Source: Sphingopyxis sp. H050 (lineage in GTDB: Bacteria > Pseudomonadota > Alphaproteobacteria > Sphingomonadales > Sphingomonadaceae). From it: a DNA stretch of 64,000 nt. Below are positions 16,413-24,794 of the stretch, one piece after another. The stretch lies in assembly GCF_001468265.1 (NCBI RefSeq), contig NZ_LNRZ01000002.1, forward strand, positions 186,001-250,000, written 5' to 3'. Each line of letters begins with the position of its first letter. Within the stretch, counting starts at the first letter, position 1. Below the pieces are notes generated by a model. The model did not search any database and was not told the origin of the DNA. It was given only the letters and a program-made list of their open reading frames with translations. The translations under genes were made by a program, and so were the position numbers.

Positions 16413-18515
16413 GTGGCGCTGGCGACGCTGTCCCAGATCCTCTCGGCGCTCGCGCTTGCCGCTTTTGCGGGCGTGACGCTGTGGCTGGCCGCCCGGCCGC
16501 GCCAGCGGATGGCGGTGCTGATGCCGTCGCCGCGCTGGCTGGTCGGGGCGGCGGCCGCGGCAACCGGCTGGTGCGCGGCGCTTTACGCGTTCGGCGCGGG
16601 GTCGCCGCATGTTCTCGTCGCGCAGGCGCTGCGCGACGTCGCGATGCTCGGCTGGCTGGGCGCGACCTTCTGGTCGCCGCAGGCGCCGATGTCGCGCCCG
16701 CTGCACCTGATCTGGCGCCTGCTCGTCGCGATCAGCCTGGTGACGCTTGTTGCGGGCGGCGCGGCGCCTTGGCGCGAGGGTTCGGCGGACATCGCGCCCG
16801 CGCTGGCCATTTCGGCGATGATCGTCGCGATCGGCGGGCTGCTGATCGTCGATGGCGCGGTCCGGCGCGGGGGTGCGGGGCTGCGGATGCCGGTGATGGC
16901 GGTCGCGGGCGGCTTTGCGATGCTGTGGGCGTATGAGCTCAACGTTCAATTGATCGGCGCGCTCACCGGCAAGCCCGCGTCGACGCTGATCCTGCTGTTG
17001 CCGGCGGTCGCCTTGATGCTGCTCCCGACGTTCGTCGTGGCGGCGATGGACATCGGGCGCGAGCGGATGCGGCTGTCGCGGACCGCGGCGATGCGCACGC
17101 TGATTCTGCTCGGCGCCGCGATCTACCTGATCCTGATCGGGCTCGCCGGCGCCGTCGCGCGGCTCGTCGGCGGCGATTATGGCGAGCTGGCGCAGGGCAC
17201 GTTCCTGATCGTCGCGCTGGGTGCGGGCGGGCTGCTGTTGCTGTCGGCGCGAACCCGGGCGTGGCTGTCGGTGATGATCTCGAAGCATTTCTTCGAGCAT
17301 CGCTACGACTATCGTGCCGAGTGGATGCGCTTCACCGCGACGCTGGCGCAGGGGGACGTCGGCGACGGGGGCGAGGACGACCGCAATTTGCACCGCCGCG
17401 TCGCCAAGGCGCTGGCCGAGCTGACGGGCAGCCCGGGCGCGCTGCTGATGCTGCCCGATGCGATGGGCGCCTTTCGCGTCGCCGAGCAATGGCGCTGGCC
17501 CGCGGGAATCGAGGAGGACGCGGAGCTGTCGCTGCGTTCGGCGTTCATGTTGCAGGAAACGCGGCATATCGTCGACCTCGACGCCGAGCGCCGGGGGAAG
17601 CGGCAGGGCGAGCAGGATCTGGCGATCCCGGAATGGCTGATCGCGGACACGCGCGCCTGGGTGGTGGCGCCGGTGCTGCATTTCCAGCGGATGATCGCGG
17701 TGGCGGTGCTGCACCGTCCATCGGTGTCGCGGGCGCTGGATTGGGAAGACCTGGACGTGCTGCGCATCGCGGGGCAGCAGGCAGCGAGCTATCTGGCCGA
17801 ATCGCAGAGCCAGGCGGCGCTTTCCGAAGCGAAGCGCTTCGACGAATTCAACCGCCGTTTTGCGTTCATCATGCACGACATCAAGAATCTGGCGAGCCAG
17901 CTGAGCCTGCTTGCCAGTAACGCCGAGCGCCACGCCGACAAGCCGGCGTTCCGCGCCGACATGATCGAGACGCTGAAGATTTCGTCGGGTCGGCTGTCCG
18001 ACCTGCTCGTCCGCCTGTCGCCACGCGAGCGGGGCCAAACGGTGGAAGCGAGCCGGTCTTTCGTCGAGCCGCTGCTCAACAGTATTGCCGCCGAGGTGAA
18101 AGCGCGCCGCGCGCTGTTTGTCGGTTGTCAGGCGGGGCTGGCGGCATGGGGCGAAGCGGGATCGATCCGGCAGATCGTCCAGCACCTCGTCGCCAATGCG
18201 ATCGACGCTTCCGCGGCCGACACGCCGGTTCAGCTCATTGCGGTCGCCGAGCATGGCCGCGTGCGGATCGATGTCATCGACCAGGGCAGCGGCATGAGCC
18301 GCGCCTTCATCCGCGACGAGCTGTTCAAGCCTTTCGTGTCGACCAAGGAAGGCGGCTTCGGCCTCGGTGCGTTCGAGGCGTTGCAGTTGGCGCAGGCGAT
18401 GGGGGGATCGATCGAGGTTGCGAGCGAGCCCGGCAAGGGCAGCAATTTCACGCTGTGGCTGCCGCTCGCCGACGCCCATGCCGATGCCGCAGACCGGATG
18501 ATGAAAGCAGGATGA
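16413..18515 (+). CDS. prsK: XrtA/PEP-CTERM system histidine kinase PrsK
   Basis: 700-residue sensor kinase. It begins with about eight predicted membrane helices (to about residue 290), then a GAF-like domain (about 320-470, TGSPGALLMLPDAMGAF to VVAPVLHFQRMIAVAVLHRP), and a histidine kinase core. Phospho-acceptor His488 is in FIMHDIKNLASQLSLL; the N box is LVANAIDAS and the G boxes are DQGSGMS and EGGFGLGAFEA. This layout is that of PrsK, partner of PrsR in exosortase-linked EPS regulation. GTG 16413 is the first good start after the sugar transferase stop; the gene overlaps prsR by four bases. Confidence 0.92.
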   Translation: MALATLSQILSALALAAFAGVTLWLAARPRQRMAVLMPSPRWLVGAAAAATGWCAALYAFGAGSPHVLVAQALRDVAMLGWLGATFWSPQAPMSRPLHLIWRLLVAISLVTLVAGGAAPWREGSADIAPALAISAMIVAIGGLLIVDGAVRRGGAGLRMPVMAVAGGFAMLWAYELNVQLIGALTGKPASTLILLLPAVALMLLPTFVVAAMDIGRERMRLSRTAAMRTLILLGAAIYLILIGLAGAVARLVGGDYGELAQGTFLIVALGAGGLLLLSARTRAWLSVMISKHFFEHRYDYRAEWMRFTATLAQGDVGDGGEDDRNLHRRVAKALAELTGSPGALLMLPDAMGAFRVAEQWRWPAGIEEDAELSLRSAFMLQETRHIVDLDAERRGKRQGEQDLAIPEWLIADTRAWVVAPVLHFQRMIAVAVLHRPSVSRALDWEDLDVLRIAGQQAASYLAESQSQAALSEAKRFDEFNRRFAFIMHDIKNLASQLSLLASNAERHADKPAFRADMIETLKISSGRLSDLLVRLSPRERGQTVEASRSFVEPLLNSIAAEVKARRALFVGCQAGLAAWGEAGSIRQIVQHLVANAIDASAADTPVQLIAVAEHGRVRIDVIDQGSGMSRAFIRDELFKPFVSTKEGGFGLGAFEALQLAQAMGGSIEVASEPGKGSNFTLWLPLADAHADAADRMMKAG

Positions 18516-19897
18516 CGATGAGCGAGGGCGGGACCGACATGCGCAAGCTGCTGGTGGTGGAAGACGACCCCGGGCTGCAGGCGCAGCTCAAATGGGCCTA
18601 TGACGGCTATGAGGTGCTGATCGCGGGCGATCACGACAGCGCCATCGACCTGCTGCGCGCCGAGGAGCCCGCGGTGGTGACGCTCGACCTGGGCCTGCCG
18701 CCCGATCCCGACGGGACACGCGAAGGCTTCCGCATATTGAAGGCGATCCTGGAGCATAAGCCCGACACCAAGGTCATCGTCGTGTCGGGGCACGGCGAGC
18801 GGACGAGCGCCCTGGCGGCGATCGCCAACGGAGCCTGGGATTTCTACCAGAAGCCGATCGACATCGAGGAGCTGGGGCTGATCGTACGGCGCGCCTTTCA
18901 CGTCCGCGAACTCGAAGTCGAGAATGCGCGGCTCGCCGACCAGGGCAGCGGCGACAATCGCGTCCTTGGCGGGATGATCACCGGCGCGCCCGAGATGCTG
19001 AAGGTCGCGCGCACGATCGAACGCGTCGCGAACCTGGACGTTTCGGTCATGCTGCTCGGCGCCAGCGGCACCGGCAAGGAATTGCTGGCGCGCGGGCTGC
19101 ACGAGGCGAGCGGTCGGCGCGACGGCGCGTTTGTCGCCATCAACTGCGCCGCGATCCCCGAGAACCTGCTGGAAAGCGAATTGTTCGGGCATGAAAAGGG
19201 TGCGTTTACCGGCGCAGTAAAGACGACCGAGGGCAAGATCGAACTCGCGCATGGCGGCACCTTGTTCCTTGACGAGGTCGGCGACATCCCGCTGCCGTTG
19301 CAGGTCAAGCTGCTGCGGTTCCTGCAGGAACGGACGATCGAGCGCATCGGAGGGCGCAAGGCGATTGCGGTCGATACGCGCATCGTCTGCGCGACGCACC
19401 GCGACCTCGACGCGATGATCGCCGAGCAGAGCTTTCGCGACGATCTTTATTACCGCCTCGCCGAGATGGTGGTGAAAATCCCCGCGCTCGCCGAGCGGCC
19501 GGGCGACGCGGTGCTGCTTGCCCGCCATTTCCTTCACCAATATGCGCCCGAGATGAACCCCGCCATGCGCGGTTTCGCGCCCGACGCGCTGCAGGCGATC
19601 GACGAAGGCCGCTGGCCGGGCAATGTCCGCGAGCTGGAGAATCGCATCAAGCGCGCCGTGATCATGGCCGACGGCAAGCTGGTGATGAAGGCCGATCTCG
19701 ATCTTGCGGGCGGCCAGGACGGCGAGGGCGAGGATTATCTGAACCTGCGTGCGGCGCGCGAGGCCGCCGATCGCGTCGCGATCCGCCGCGCGATGACGCA
19801 GAGCGAAGGCAATATCTCGCTCGCGGCGAAGCTGCTGGGGATCAGCCGTCCGACACTCTATGACCTGCTCAAGCAATATCGGATGCAGGCCGCCTGA
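18512..19897 (+). CDS. prsR: PEP-CTERM-box response regulator PrsR (sigma54-dependent)
   Basis: 461 residues: receiver domain with phospho-acceptor Asp59 (TLDLGLPPDPDG), sigma54-activator AAA+ domain with Walker A GASGTGKE, an intact GAFTGA loop near 230-235 and Walker B GGTLFLDEVGDIP, and a Fis-type C-terminal HTH (NISLAAKLLGISRPTLYDLLKQY). The PDPDGTREGF insert in the receiver is characteristic of TIGR02915. It should activate RpoN-dependent EPS and PEP-CTERM protein genes when phosphorylated by PrsK. ATG 18512 overlaps the prsK stop in ATGA; ATG 18518 or 18539 are alternatives. Confidence 0.94.
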   Translation: MTMSEGGTDMRKLLVVEDDPGLQAQLKWAYDGYEVLIAGDHDSAIDLLRAEEPAVVTLDLGLPPDPDGTREGFRILKAILEHKPDTKVIVVSGHGERTSALAAIANGAWDFYQKPIDIEELGLIVRRAFHVRELEVENARLADQGSGDNRVLGGMITGAPEMLKVARTIERVANLDVSVMLLGASGTGKELLARGLHEASGRRDGAFVAINCAAIPENLLESELFGHEKGAFTGAVKTTEGKIELAHGGTLFLDEVGDIPLPLQVKLLRFLQERTIERIGGRKAIAVDTRIVCATHRDLDAMIAEQSFRDDLYYRLAEMVVKIPALAERPGDAVLLARHFLHQYAPEMNPAMRGFAPDALQAIDEGRWPGNVRELENRIKRAVIMADGKLVMKADLDLAGGQDGEGEDYLNLRAAREAADRVAIRRAMTQSEGNISLAAKLLGISRPTLYDLLKQYRMQAA

Positions 19898-19923
19898 ATG
19901 GGCCTCGGTCGACCTTTTATTTT

Positions 19924-20028
19924 TCGTCATGCTGAACTTGTTTCAGCATCCATGGCCGGTGCTCTCAGCGCGCGCTCCGTGTTGGGAGACGCCGGGCCAT
20001 GGACCCTGAAACAAGTTCAGGGTGACGA
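19924..20028. repeat. Palindromic intergenic repeat, family C (copy 2)
   Basis: Left arm 19924-19955 and right arm 19997-20028 match the family C arms at 12206-12349. The right arm ends in GACGA, which runs straight into GAGATG, so the end of the repeat forms part of the ribosome-binding region of the next gene. Confidence 0.85.
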
Positions 20029-20031
20029 GAG

Positions 20032-21870
20032 ATGAAACATTTTGTGTTGGCGGTGCTCGTGGCGGCCGCGGCTTTGGCCGGGTGCGACGCACCGCCCCCC
20101 GAAAGGGCGCGGGCGCAGCTGCAGGAGCGCCGCGCCGAGCTGCAACAGGCGATCGCCGCCGACCCGAAGGCGATGGAAGCGCGCGTCGAGCTGGCGCGCA
20201 TCTTTATCCGGTTGGGCGACGGGGTCAGCGCCGAAAATGCCGTGCAGGGCGCGCTCGCCGCCGGCGGGAACGGCGACTATCTGCGGCCTTTGCTCGCGCG
20301 CGCTTATGCCTTGCAGGGCGAAGGAGCCCGGGCGTTCGAGACGATCGACGCCGGCCCGATCGCACCCGAGATGATCGGCGAGGCGGCTTGGGTCGCAGGC
20401 GACGTCCATCTGTCGAACGGCGATCTCAATGCCGCGCGCGATGCCTATGATCGCGCCGTCCGCGAGCTGCCGCGCGAATCGATGCTGTGGGTCGACGTCG
20501 CGCGCTTTCGCGATGCCAATGCCGATACGATGGGCGCGCGCGACGCGATCGACTATGCGATCGAGCTCGACGGACAGAATAGCGCGGCGCTGACCTATAA
20601 GGCGAACCTCGTTCGGACCGAGGAGGGGCTGACGGCCTCGCTGCCCTGGTACGACAGGGCGCTGGCGGCCGATCCCGACAACGCCGGCGCGCTGATCGAG
20701 CAGGCCGCGACGCTGGGCGATCTTGGCCGCTATCGCGACATGCTGGTGGCGGTGCGTCATGCCGCGACGCTGGTCCCGCGCGAGCCGCGCATCTATTATC
20801 TGCAGGCAGTGGTCGCGGCGCGCGCCGAAAATTACGGGCTGGCGCGCAGCCTGCTCCAGCGCACGCGCGGCGAACTCGACAACGAGCCTGGCTTCATGCT
20901 GCTGAGCGCGATCGTCGAGTTGCAGCTGGGCGGCGAGGCGGTGGCGGCGACCTGGGCCGACCGGCTGCTGGTCGAGCAGCCGAATAATCTTACGGCGCGC
21001 CGGTTGCTGGCGGTCGCCGAGTGGGCCGATGGCGACGCCGATGCGGCGGCGGCGGCGATCGCGCCGATCGCCGACCGCGCCGATGCGGACAGCTGGTCGC
21101 TGCTGCTGGCAGCGCGTGTTGCGGCCGAACTCGGGCGCAACGCCGAATCCGCGGCTTATGAGGCGCGGGCGGCGGCGCTGTCGCCGGGCGAGGCCGCGCC
21201 TTTCGCGGCGAACAACAGCTACGGCCTGGTGTCGATGGAGGCGGACGCCGAGCCGCTCAATCCGGCAAAGGCGATTCCGGCGATCTCGGCGGATATCGCG
21301 AGCGGCAATACGGCCCGTGCGATCGAGCGCGCCACCAGGCTCCGCGACGCCAACCGGGGCGTGGCCGACGCGCATATCCTGCTCGGCGATGCGGCGCTGG
21401 CGGGCGGCCGCTATGATCTGGCGGTGCAATCCTATCGCGCCGCGCGCGATCTCGACGCAGGAGAACGCACGACGTTGCGGCTCGCCAATGCGCTGTTCCG
21501 TGTCGGCGATGCGGCGGGGTCGGGCGCCGCGATCCTGGCGCTGCGCGACAGCCAGCCGTCGAGCATCGCCGCCGACCGGCTTGCCGGGCATCTGGCGATG
21601 GATATCGAACATTGGGATCAGGCGATCGCGCATTTCGAGCGCGTGCGACGGCGGATCGGCAACCGCGATGTCATTGTGCTCAGCGAACTGGCGCGCGCGT
21701 GGGCGGCGAAGGGCAGGGCGGACCGCGCGCTGCCGCTGATCGCCTATGCCTACCGGCTACAGCCGCTCAACGCCGAGATCATGGAGCGCTATGCCGAACT
21801 GCTCGATAGGCAGGGCGACCGGCAGGGTGCAGCGGATCTGCGGGATAAGGCGGCGCAGATCGGGCGATAG
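20032..21870 (+). CDS. Tetratricopeptide-repeat lipoprotein (PrsT-like)
   Basis: 612-residue exported protein with a lipoprotein signal (VAAAALAGC, lipidated Cys18) and TPR-type helical pairs along its whole length, for example AAWVAGDVHLSNGDLNAARDAYDRAV, SAALTYKANLVRTEEGLTASLPWYDRAL and ADAHILLGDAALAGGRYDLAVQSYRAA. Position after prsK-prsR and size suggest the PrsT-type TPR protein of exosortase-linked EPS systems (TIGR02917 is about 900 residues, so this is short). It likely acts as a periplasmic or outer-membrane scaffold for polysaccharide secretion. The ribosome site GACGAGAG is partly contributed by the preceding repeat. Confidence 0.8.
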   Translation: MKHFVLAVLVAAAALAGCDAPPPERARAQLQERRAELQQAIAADPKAMEARVELARIFIRLGDGVSAENAVQGALAAGGNGDYLRPLLARAYALQGEGARAFETIDAGPIAPEMIGEAAWVAGDVHLSNGDLNAARDAYDRAVRELPRESMLWVDVARFRDANADTMGARDAIDYAIELDGQNSAALTYKANLVRTEEGLTASLPWYDRALAADPDNAGALIEQAATLGDLGRYRDMLVAVRHAATLVPREPRIYYLQAVVAARAENYGLARSLLQRTRGELDNEPGFMLLSAIVELQLGGEAVAATWADRLLVEQPNNLTARRLLAVAEWADGDADAAAAAIAPIADRADADSWSLLLAARVAAELGRNAESAAYEARAAALSPGEAAPFAANNSYGLVSMEADAEPLNPAKAIPAISADIASGNTARAIERATRLRDANRGVADAHILLGDAALAGGRYDLAVQSYRAARDLDAGERTTLRLANALFRVGDAAGSGAAILALRDSQPSSIAADRLAGHLAMDIEHWDQAIAHFERVRRRIGNRDVIVLSELARAWAAKGRADRALPLIAYAYRLQPLNAEIMERYAELLDRQGDRQGAADLRDKAAQIGR

Positions 21871-21896
21871 AAATTCCGCCCTGCGGCGAAGGCGTT

Positions 21897-21996
21897 GAGA
21901 GGGACCGCGCGCGGAGTGCGTGGTGGAGGGGCCGCTTCATTGCCCCTCGGTCAGCGCTTCGCGCTGCCACCTCCCCATCGCGGCGCGACAGGGGGG
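21897..21996. repeat. GC-rich imperfect palindromic element, family D (copy 1)
   Basis: Contains GGTGGAGGGG, CAGCGCTTCGCGCTG and CCACCTCCCC parts that can pair, similar in style to the family D element at 28938-29070. It lies between the TPR gene stop and the convergent GntR gene and may terminate both. Confidence 0.55.
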
Positions 21997-22004
21997 CGCA
22001 ATTG

Positions 22005-22352
22005 TCACGCCTCGGTGAGGTCGAGCAGCGTCCGCGCGTCGAGACCGACGCGCTTCATCTGCTGCGCGATCGGGGGCCAGACGTTGGTCAGGAAATCCTG
22101 GCGCATCAGGTCGCGGAGGCGATCGGTCGCGCCCTCGGCGACGAACATGCCGACGCCGCGCTTGACCGTCACCAGCCCTTCGTCCTGAAAGGTCTGATAG
22201 GCCTTCGCCACGGTCAGCGGATTGGCGCCTTCGTCGGCGGCGAGCGATCGGACCGACGGCAGCATGTCGCCGTCGCGATAGGTGCCGTCGAGGATGGCGC
22301 TGGCGATGACATCGCGGAGGCGCTGGTAAACGGGCTTGGACTGATCGAGCAT
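22005..22352 (-). CDS. GntR family regulator, YtrA subfamily
   Basis: 115-residue repressor-type protein. The N-terminal winged HTH is complete: PVYQRLRDVIASAILDGTYRDGDMLPSVRSLAADEGANPLTVAKAYQTFQDEGLVTVKRG is the standard GntR core (residues about 8-68 in three adjoining helices plus wing). The C-terminal 45-residue helical tail is the short dimerisation region of YtrA-type members, with no ligand domain. YtrA regulators usually sit with ABC transporter genes that they repress, but none is adjacent here, so its target is unknown. Confidence 0.9.
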   Translation of the reverse strand: MLDQSKPVYQRLRDVIASAILDGTYRDGDMLPSVRSLAADEGANPLTVAKAYQTFQDEGLVTVKRGVGMFVAEGATDRLRDLMRQDFLTNVWPPIAQQMKRVGLDARTLLDLTEA

Positions 22353-22423
22353 GCCGCCTTAATGCCATAAGACAGCAGCACAGTCAAATCCGAAAAATTA
22401 TAAAATTAGCAGCCGGATTGAAA

Positions 22424-23014
22424 TTAAATGTCCCAGGCTCGGACGACGTCGTTATATTCGGGGCGCGGACGTTCGGACAGCTGGCCCTTCGCGGTGCCGA
22501 GGAAGAAATATCCTACAATCGTGTCGCCGTCGCCCGCGCCAAATGCCTTGGCGACGTCGGGGCTGTAGGCCGCCCAGCCGGTAAGCCAGCTGCCCACATA
22601 GCCATGGGCATGCGCGGCGTGGAGCAGGTTCATGCCAAGCGCGCCGGCCGACATCTGCTGTTCCCAAATCGGGATCTTGCTGCCCGCGACCGGGGTGGAG
22701 ATCAGCACGAGCAAGGTCGGCGCCTGATGCGCGAACTGGTCGAGCGCCGACAGGTCCATCCCCGCCGCGCCCGGATTTTCGGCGACCCAGGCGTCCTTGA
22801 GCAGCGTCGCGAAGGTCCCGCGCTGGTCGCCTGCAACCGTGACGATCCGCCAGGGGGCTAGCTTGCCATGATCGGGGGTGCGCAGCGCGAGCGCGATGAT
22901 CTGGCGAAGCTCGGCGTCGTCCGGGCCGGGCGCCACCATGTCGCGCGCCTTGCCCGAGCGGCGGGTGGCGAGGTGCGCGCGAAGCGAGCTGGTGTCGTTG
23001 AACATGCGGGCCAT
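22424..23014 (-). CDS. Nitroreductase family protein (YdjA-like)
   Basis: 196-residue FMN-dependent oxidoreductase. Family signs: RRSGKARDMVAPGPD with the FMN-phosphate-binding arginines, LALRTPDHGKLAPWRIVTV, central AGALGMNLLHAAHAHGYVGSWLTG and a C-terminal VGYFFLGTAKG. The short length and TPDHGKLxPWR motif point to the YdjA group rather than NfsA/NfsB. The natural substrate is not known. It is divergent from the POT transporter gene across 160 bases that must hold both promoters. Confidence 0.88.
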   Translation of the reverse strand: MARMFNDTSSLRAHLATRRSGKARDMVAPGPDDAELRQIIALALRTPDHGKLAPWRIVTVAGDQRGTFATLLKDAWVAENPGAAGMDLSALDQFAHQAPTLLVLISTPVAGSKIPIWEQQMSAGALGMNLLHAAHAHGYVGSWLTGWAAYSPDVAKAFGAGDGDTIVGYFFLGTAKGQLSERPRPEYNDVVRAWDI

Positions 23015-23174
23015 TTGGCGGCACGGCGCGGCGCACGCAACCCCTGCAATTGCGCCCGGCCGATGGTTTCTGACGCAATTAGATTCTTCCCATACGCAAT
23101 TTTCGCGCTAGGTTGCCCCATTCGCGCGGCGGACGGCCGCGGACAAAAATATCCGGGAAAAGGGACGCATTTAC

Positions 23175-24791
23175 ATGAAAGATATGGCCTCTTGGGACGA
23201 GGGAGACTGGATCGCAGTTATCGCGCTGCTCGTCCTTGGTGTGTTTCTGACGATCGGCGCCTTGATCGCCGGCAGCAAGAAACCCGAGTTCGCCGGGCAC
23301 CCCAAGGGCCTCTACATGCTCTTCTTCGCCGAGATGTGGGAGCGCTTCTCCTATTACGGCATGCGGGCGCTGCTGATCTTCTACCTGACGCAGCACTGGC
23401 TGTTTTCGGACGGTAAGTCGAACCTGATCTATGGCGCCTATACCAGCCTGGTCTATATTACCCCGGTGCTCGGCGGCTATCTCGCCGACCGCTATCTGGG
23501 GCAGCGCAAGGCGGTGCTGTTCGGCGGCGTGCTGCTCGCGCTCGGCCATTTGTTCATGGCGTTCGAGGGCGTCGGCGGACAGGAAGACGCGACAATCAAC
23601 GTCTTCTGGCTCGCGCTCGCGCTGATCATCGTCGGTTCGGGCTTCCTCAAGGCCAATATCTCGGTGATGGTCGGCCAGCTGTATCGCCTGACCGACATGC
23701 GCCGCGACGCCGCCTACACGATCTTCTACATGGGGATTAATGTCGGCGCGGCGCTCGGCACGATCCTTGTCGGCTATCTCGGCCAGAAGATCGGCTGGGC
23801 CTATGGCTTCGGCCTCGCGGGGATTGGCATGGTCGCCGGCCTGATCGTCTTCGTGCTCGGCAAGAAGGTGCTGCTTGGCGCAGGCGAAGCGCCGGCGCCG
23901 CTGTCGAAGCAGAAGGAAACGACGATTTATGCGATCGGCGTCGGCGCCGTCGCGGTGATGTGGGCGCTCGTCCAGTATCAGGATATCATCCAGAACCTGC
24001 TGATCGTCTCGGGCCTCGCGCTGCTCGGCTATGTTCTCTACGAAAGCTTCAAGCTCGACAAGGAACCGCGCGAGCGCATGTTCGCGATCCTGTTCCTGAT
24101 CGCCCTGAATCCGCTGTTCTGGGGCCTGTTCGAACAGGCCGGCGGCAGCTTCAACCTCTACACCGACCGCTATGTCGACAAGGGCGGCGTGCCCGCGTCG
24201 GTGTTCCAGTCGATCAATCCGATCTACATCATCCTGTTCGCGCCGATCTTTGCCGCGCTGTGGCAATGGCTCGGCAAGAAGGGGCTCGAGCCTTCGGCGC
24301 CGGCGAAATTCGCGCTGGCGCTGGCGCAGGTCGGGCTCGGATTCCTCGTCTTTGTCTGGGGCGCGAACAGCGTCGGGCCCGAAGTCGCGACGCCCGTCCT
24401 CTTCGTCTTCCTGCTCTACATGCTCCACACCACCGGGGAGCTTTGCCTGTCGCCCGTCGGCCTCAGCGCGATGAACCGGCTGGCGCCGAGCTACCTCGCG
24501 TCGCTGATCATGGGCGCCTGGTTCTACATGACAGCGGTCGGCAATTTCGTCGCCGGCAAGATCGGTGAAGCGACCGGCGGCGAGAGCGGCAACATGACCA
24601 AGGAAGCCACGCTGGGCATCTATTGGGAAATCGGCCTCATCACGATCGGCGTCAGCGTCGTCGTGCTGGCGCTGTCGCCGATCGTGAAGAAGTGGATGCA
24701 TCTCGACACGCTGCGCGACCGGGAAGAGATTCCGGGCAAGGAAGAGCTGGGCGAGCCGCAGGCGGCGGGCACCCATCCGCAGGGGGTTTAA
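23175..24791 (+). CDS. Proton-dependent oligopeptide transporter (POT/PTR2 family)
   Basis: 538-residue inner-membrane symporter for di- and tripeptides with about 14 helices. The proton-coupling ExxERFxYY motif is intact at residues 53-61 (EMWERFSYY); YGAYTSLVYITPVLGGYLADRYLGQRK, the GSGFLKANISVMVGQLY helix and LFEQAGGSFNLYTDR also match the family, as does the later GELCLSPVGLSAMNRLAP. It is followed three bases later by two amidohydrolase-like exported proteins, suggesting a peptide-degradation and uptake unit. Confidence 0.94.
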   Translation: MKDMASWDEGDWIAVIALLVLGVFLTIGALIAGSKKPEFAGHPKGLYMLFFAEMWERFSYYGMRALLIFYLTQHWLFSDGKSNLIYGAYTSLVYITPVLGGYLADRYLGQRKAVLFGGVLLALGHLFMAFEGVGGQEDATINVFWLALALIIVGSGFLKANISVMVGQLYRLTDMRRDAAYTIFYMGINVGAALGTILVGYLGQKIGWAYGFGLAGIGMVAGLIVFVLGKKVLLGAGEAPAPLSKQKETTIYAIGVGAVAVMWALVQYQDIIQNLLIVSGLALLGYVLYESFKLDKEPRERMFAILFLIALNPLFWGLFEQAGGSFNLYTDRYVDKGGVPASVFQSINPIYIILFAPIFAALWQWLGKKGLEPSAPAKFALALAQVGLGFLVFVWGANSVGPEVATPVLFVFLLYMLHTTGELCLSPVGLSAMNRLAPSYLASLIMGAWFYMTAVGNFVAGKIGEATGGESGNMTKEATLGIYWEIGLITIGVSVVVLALSPIVKKWMHLDTLRDREEIPGKEELGEPQAAGTHPQGV

Positions 24792-24794
24792 AAC

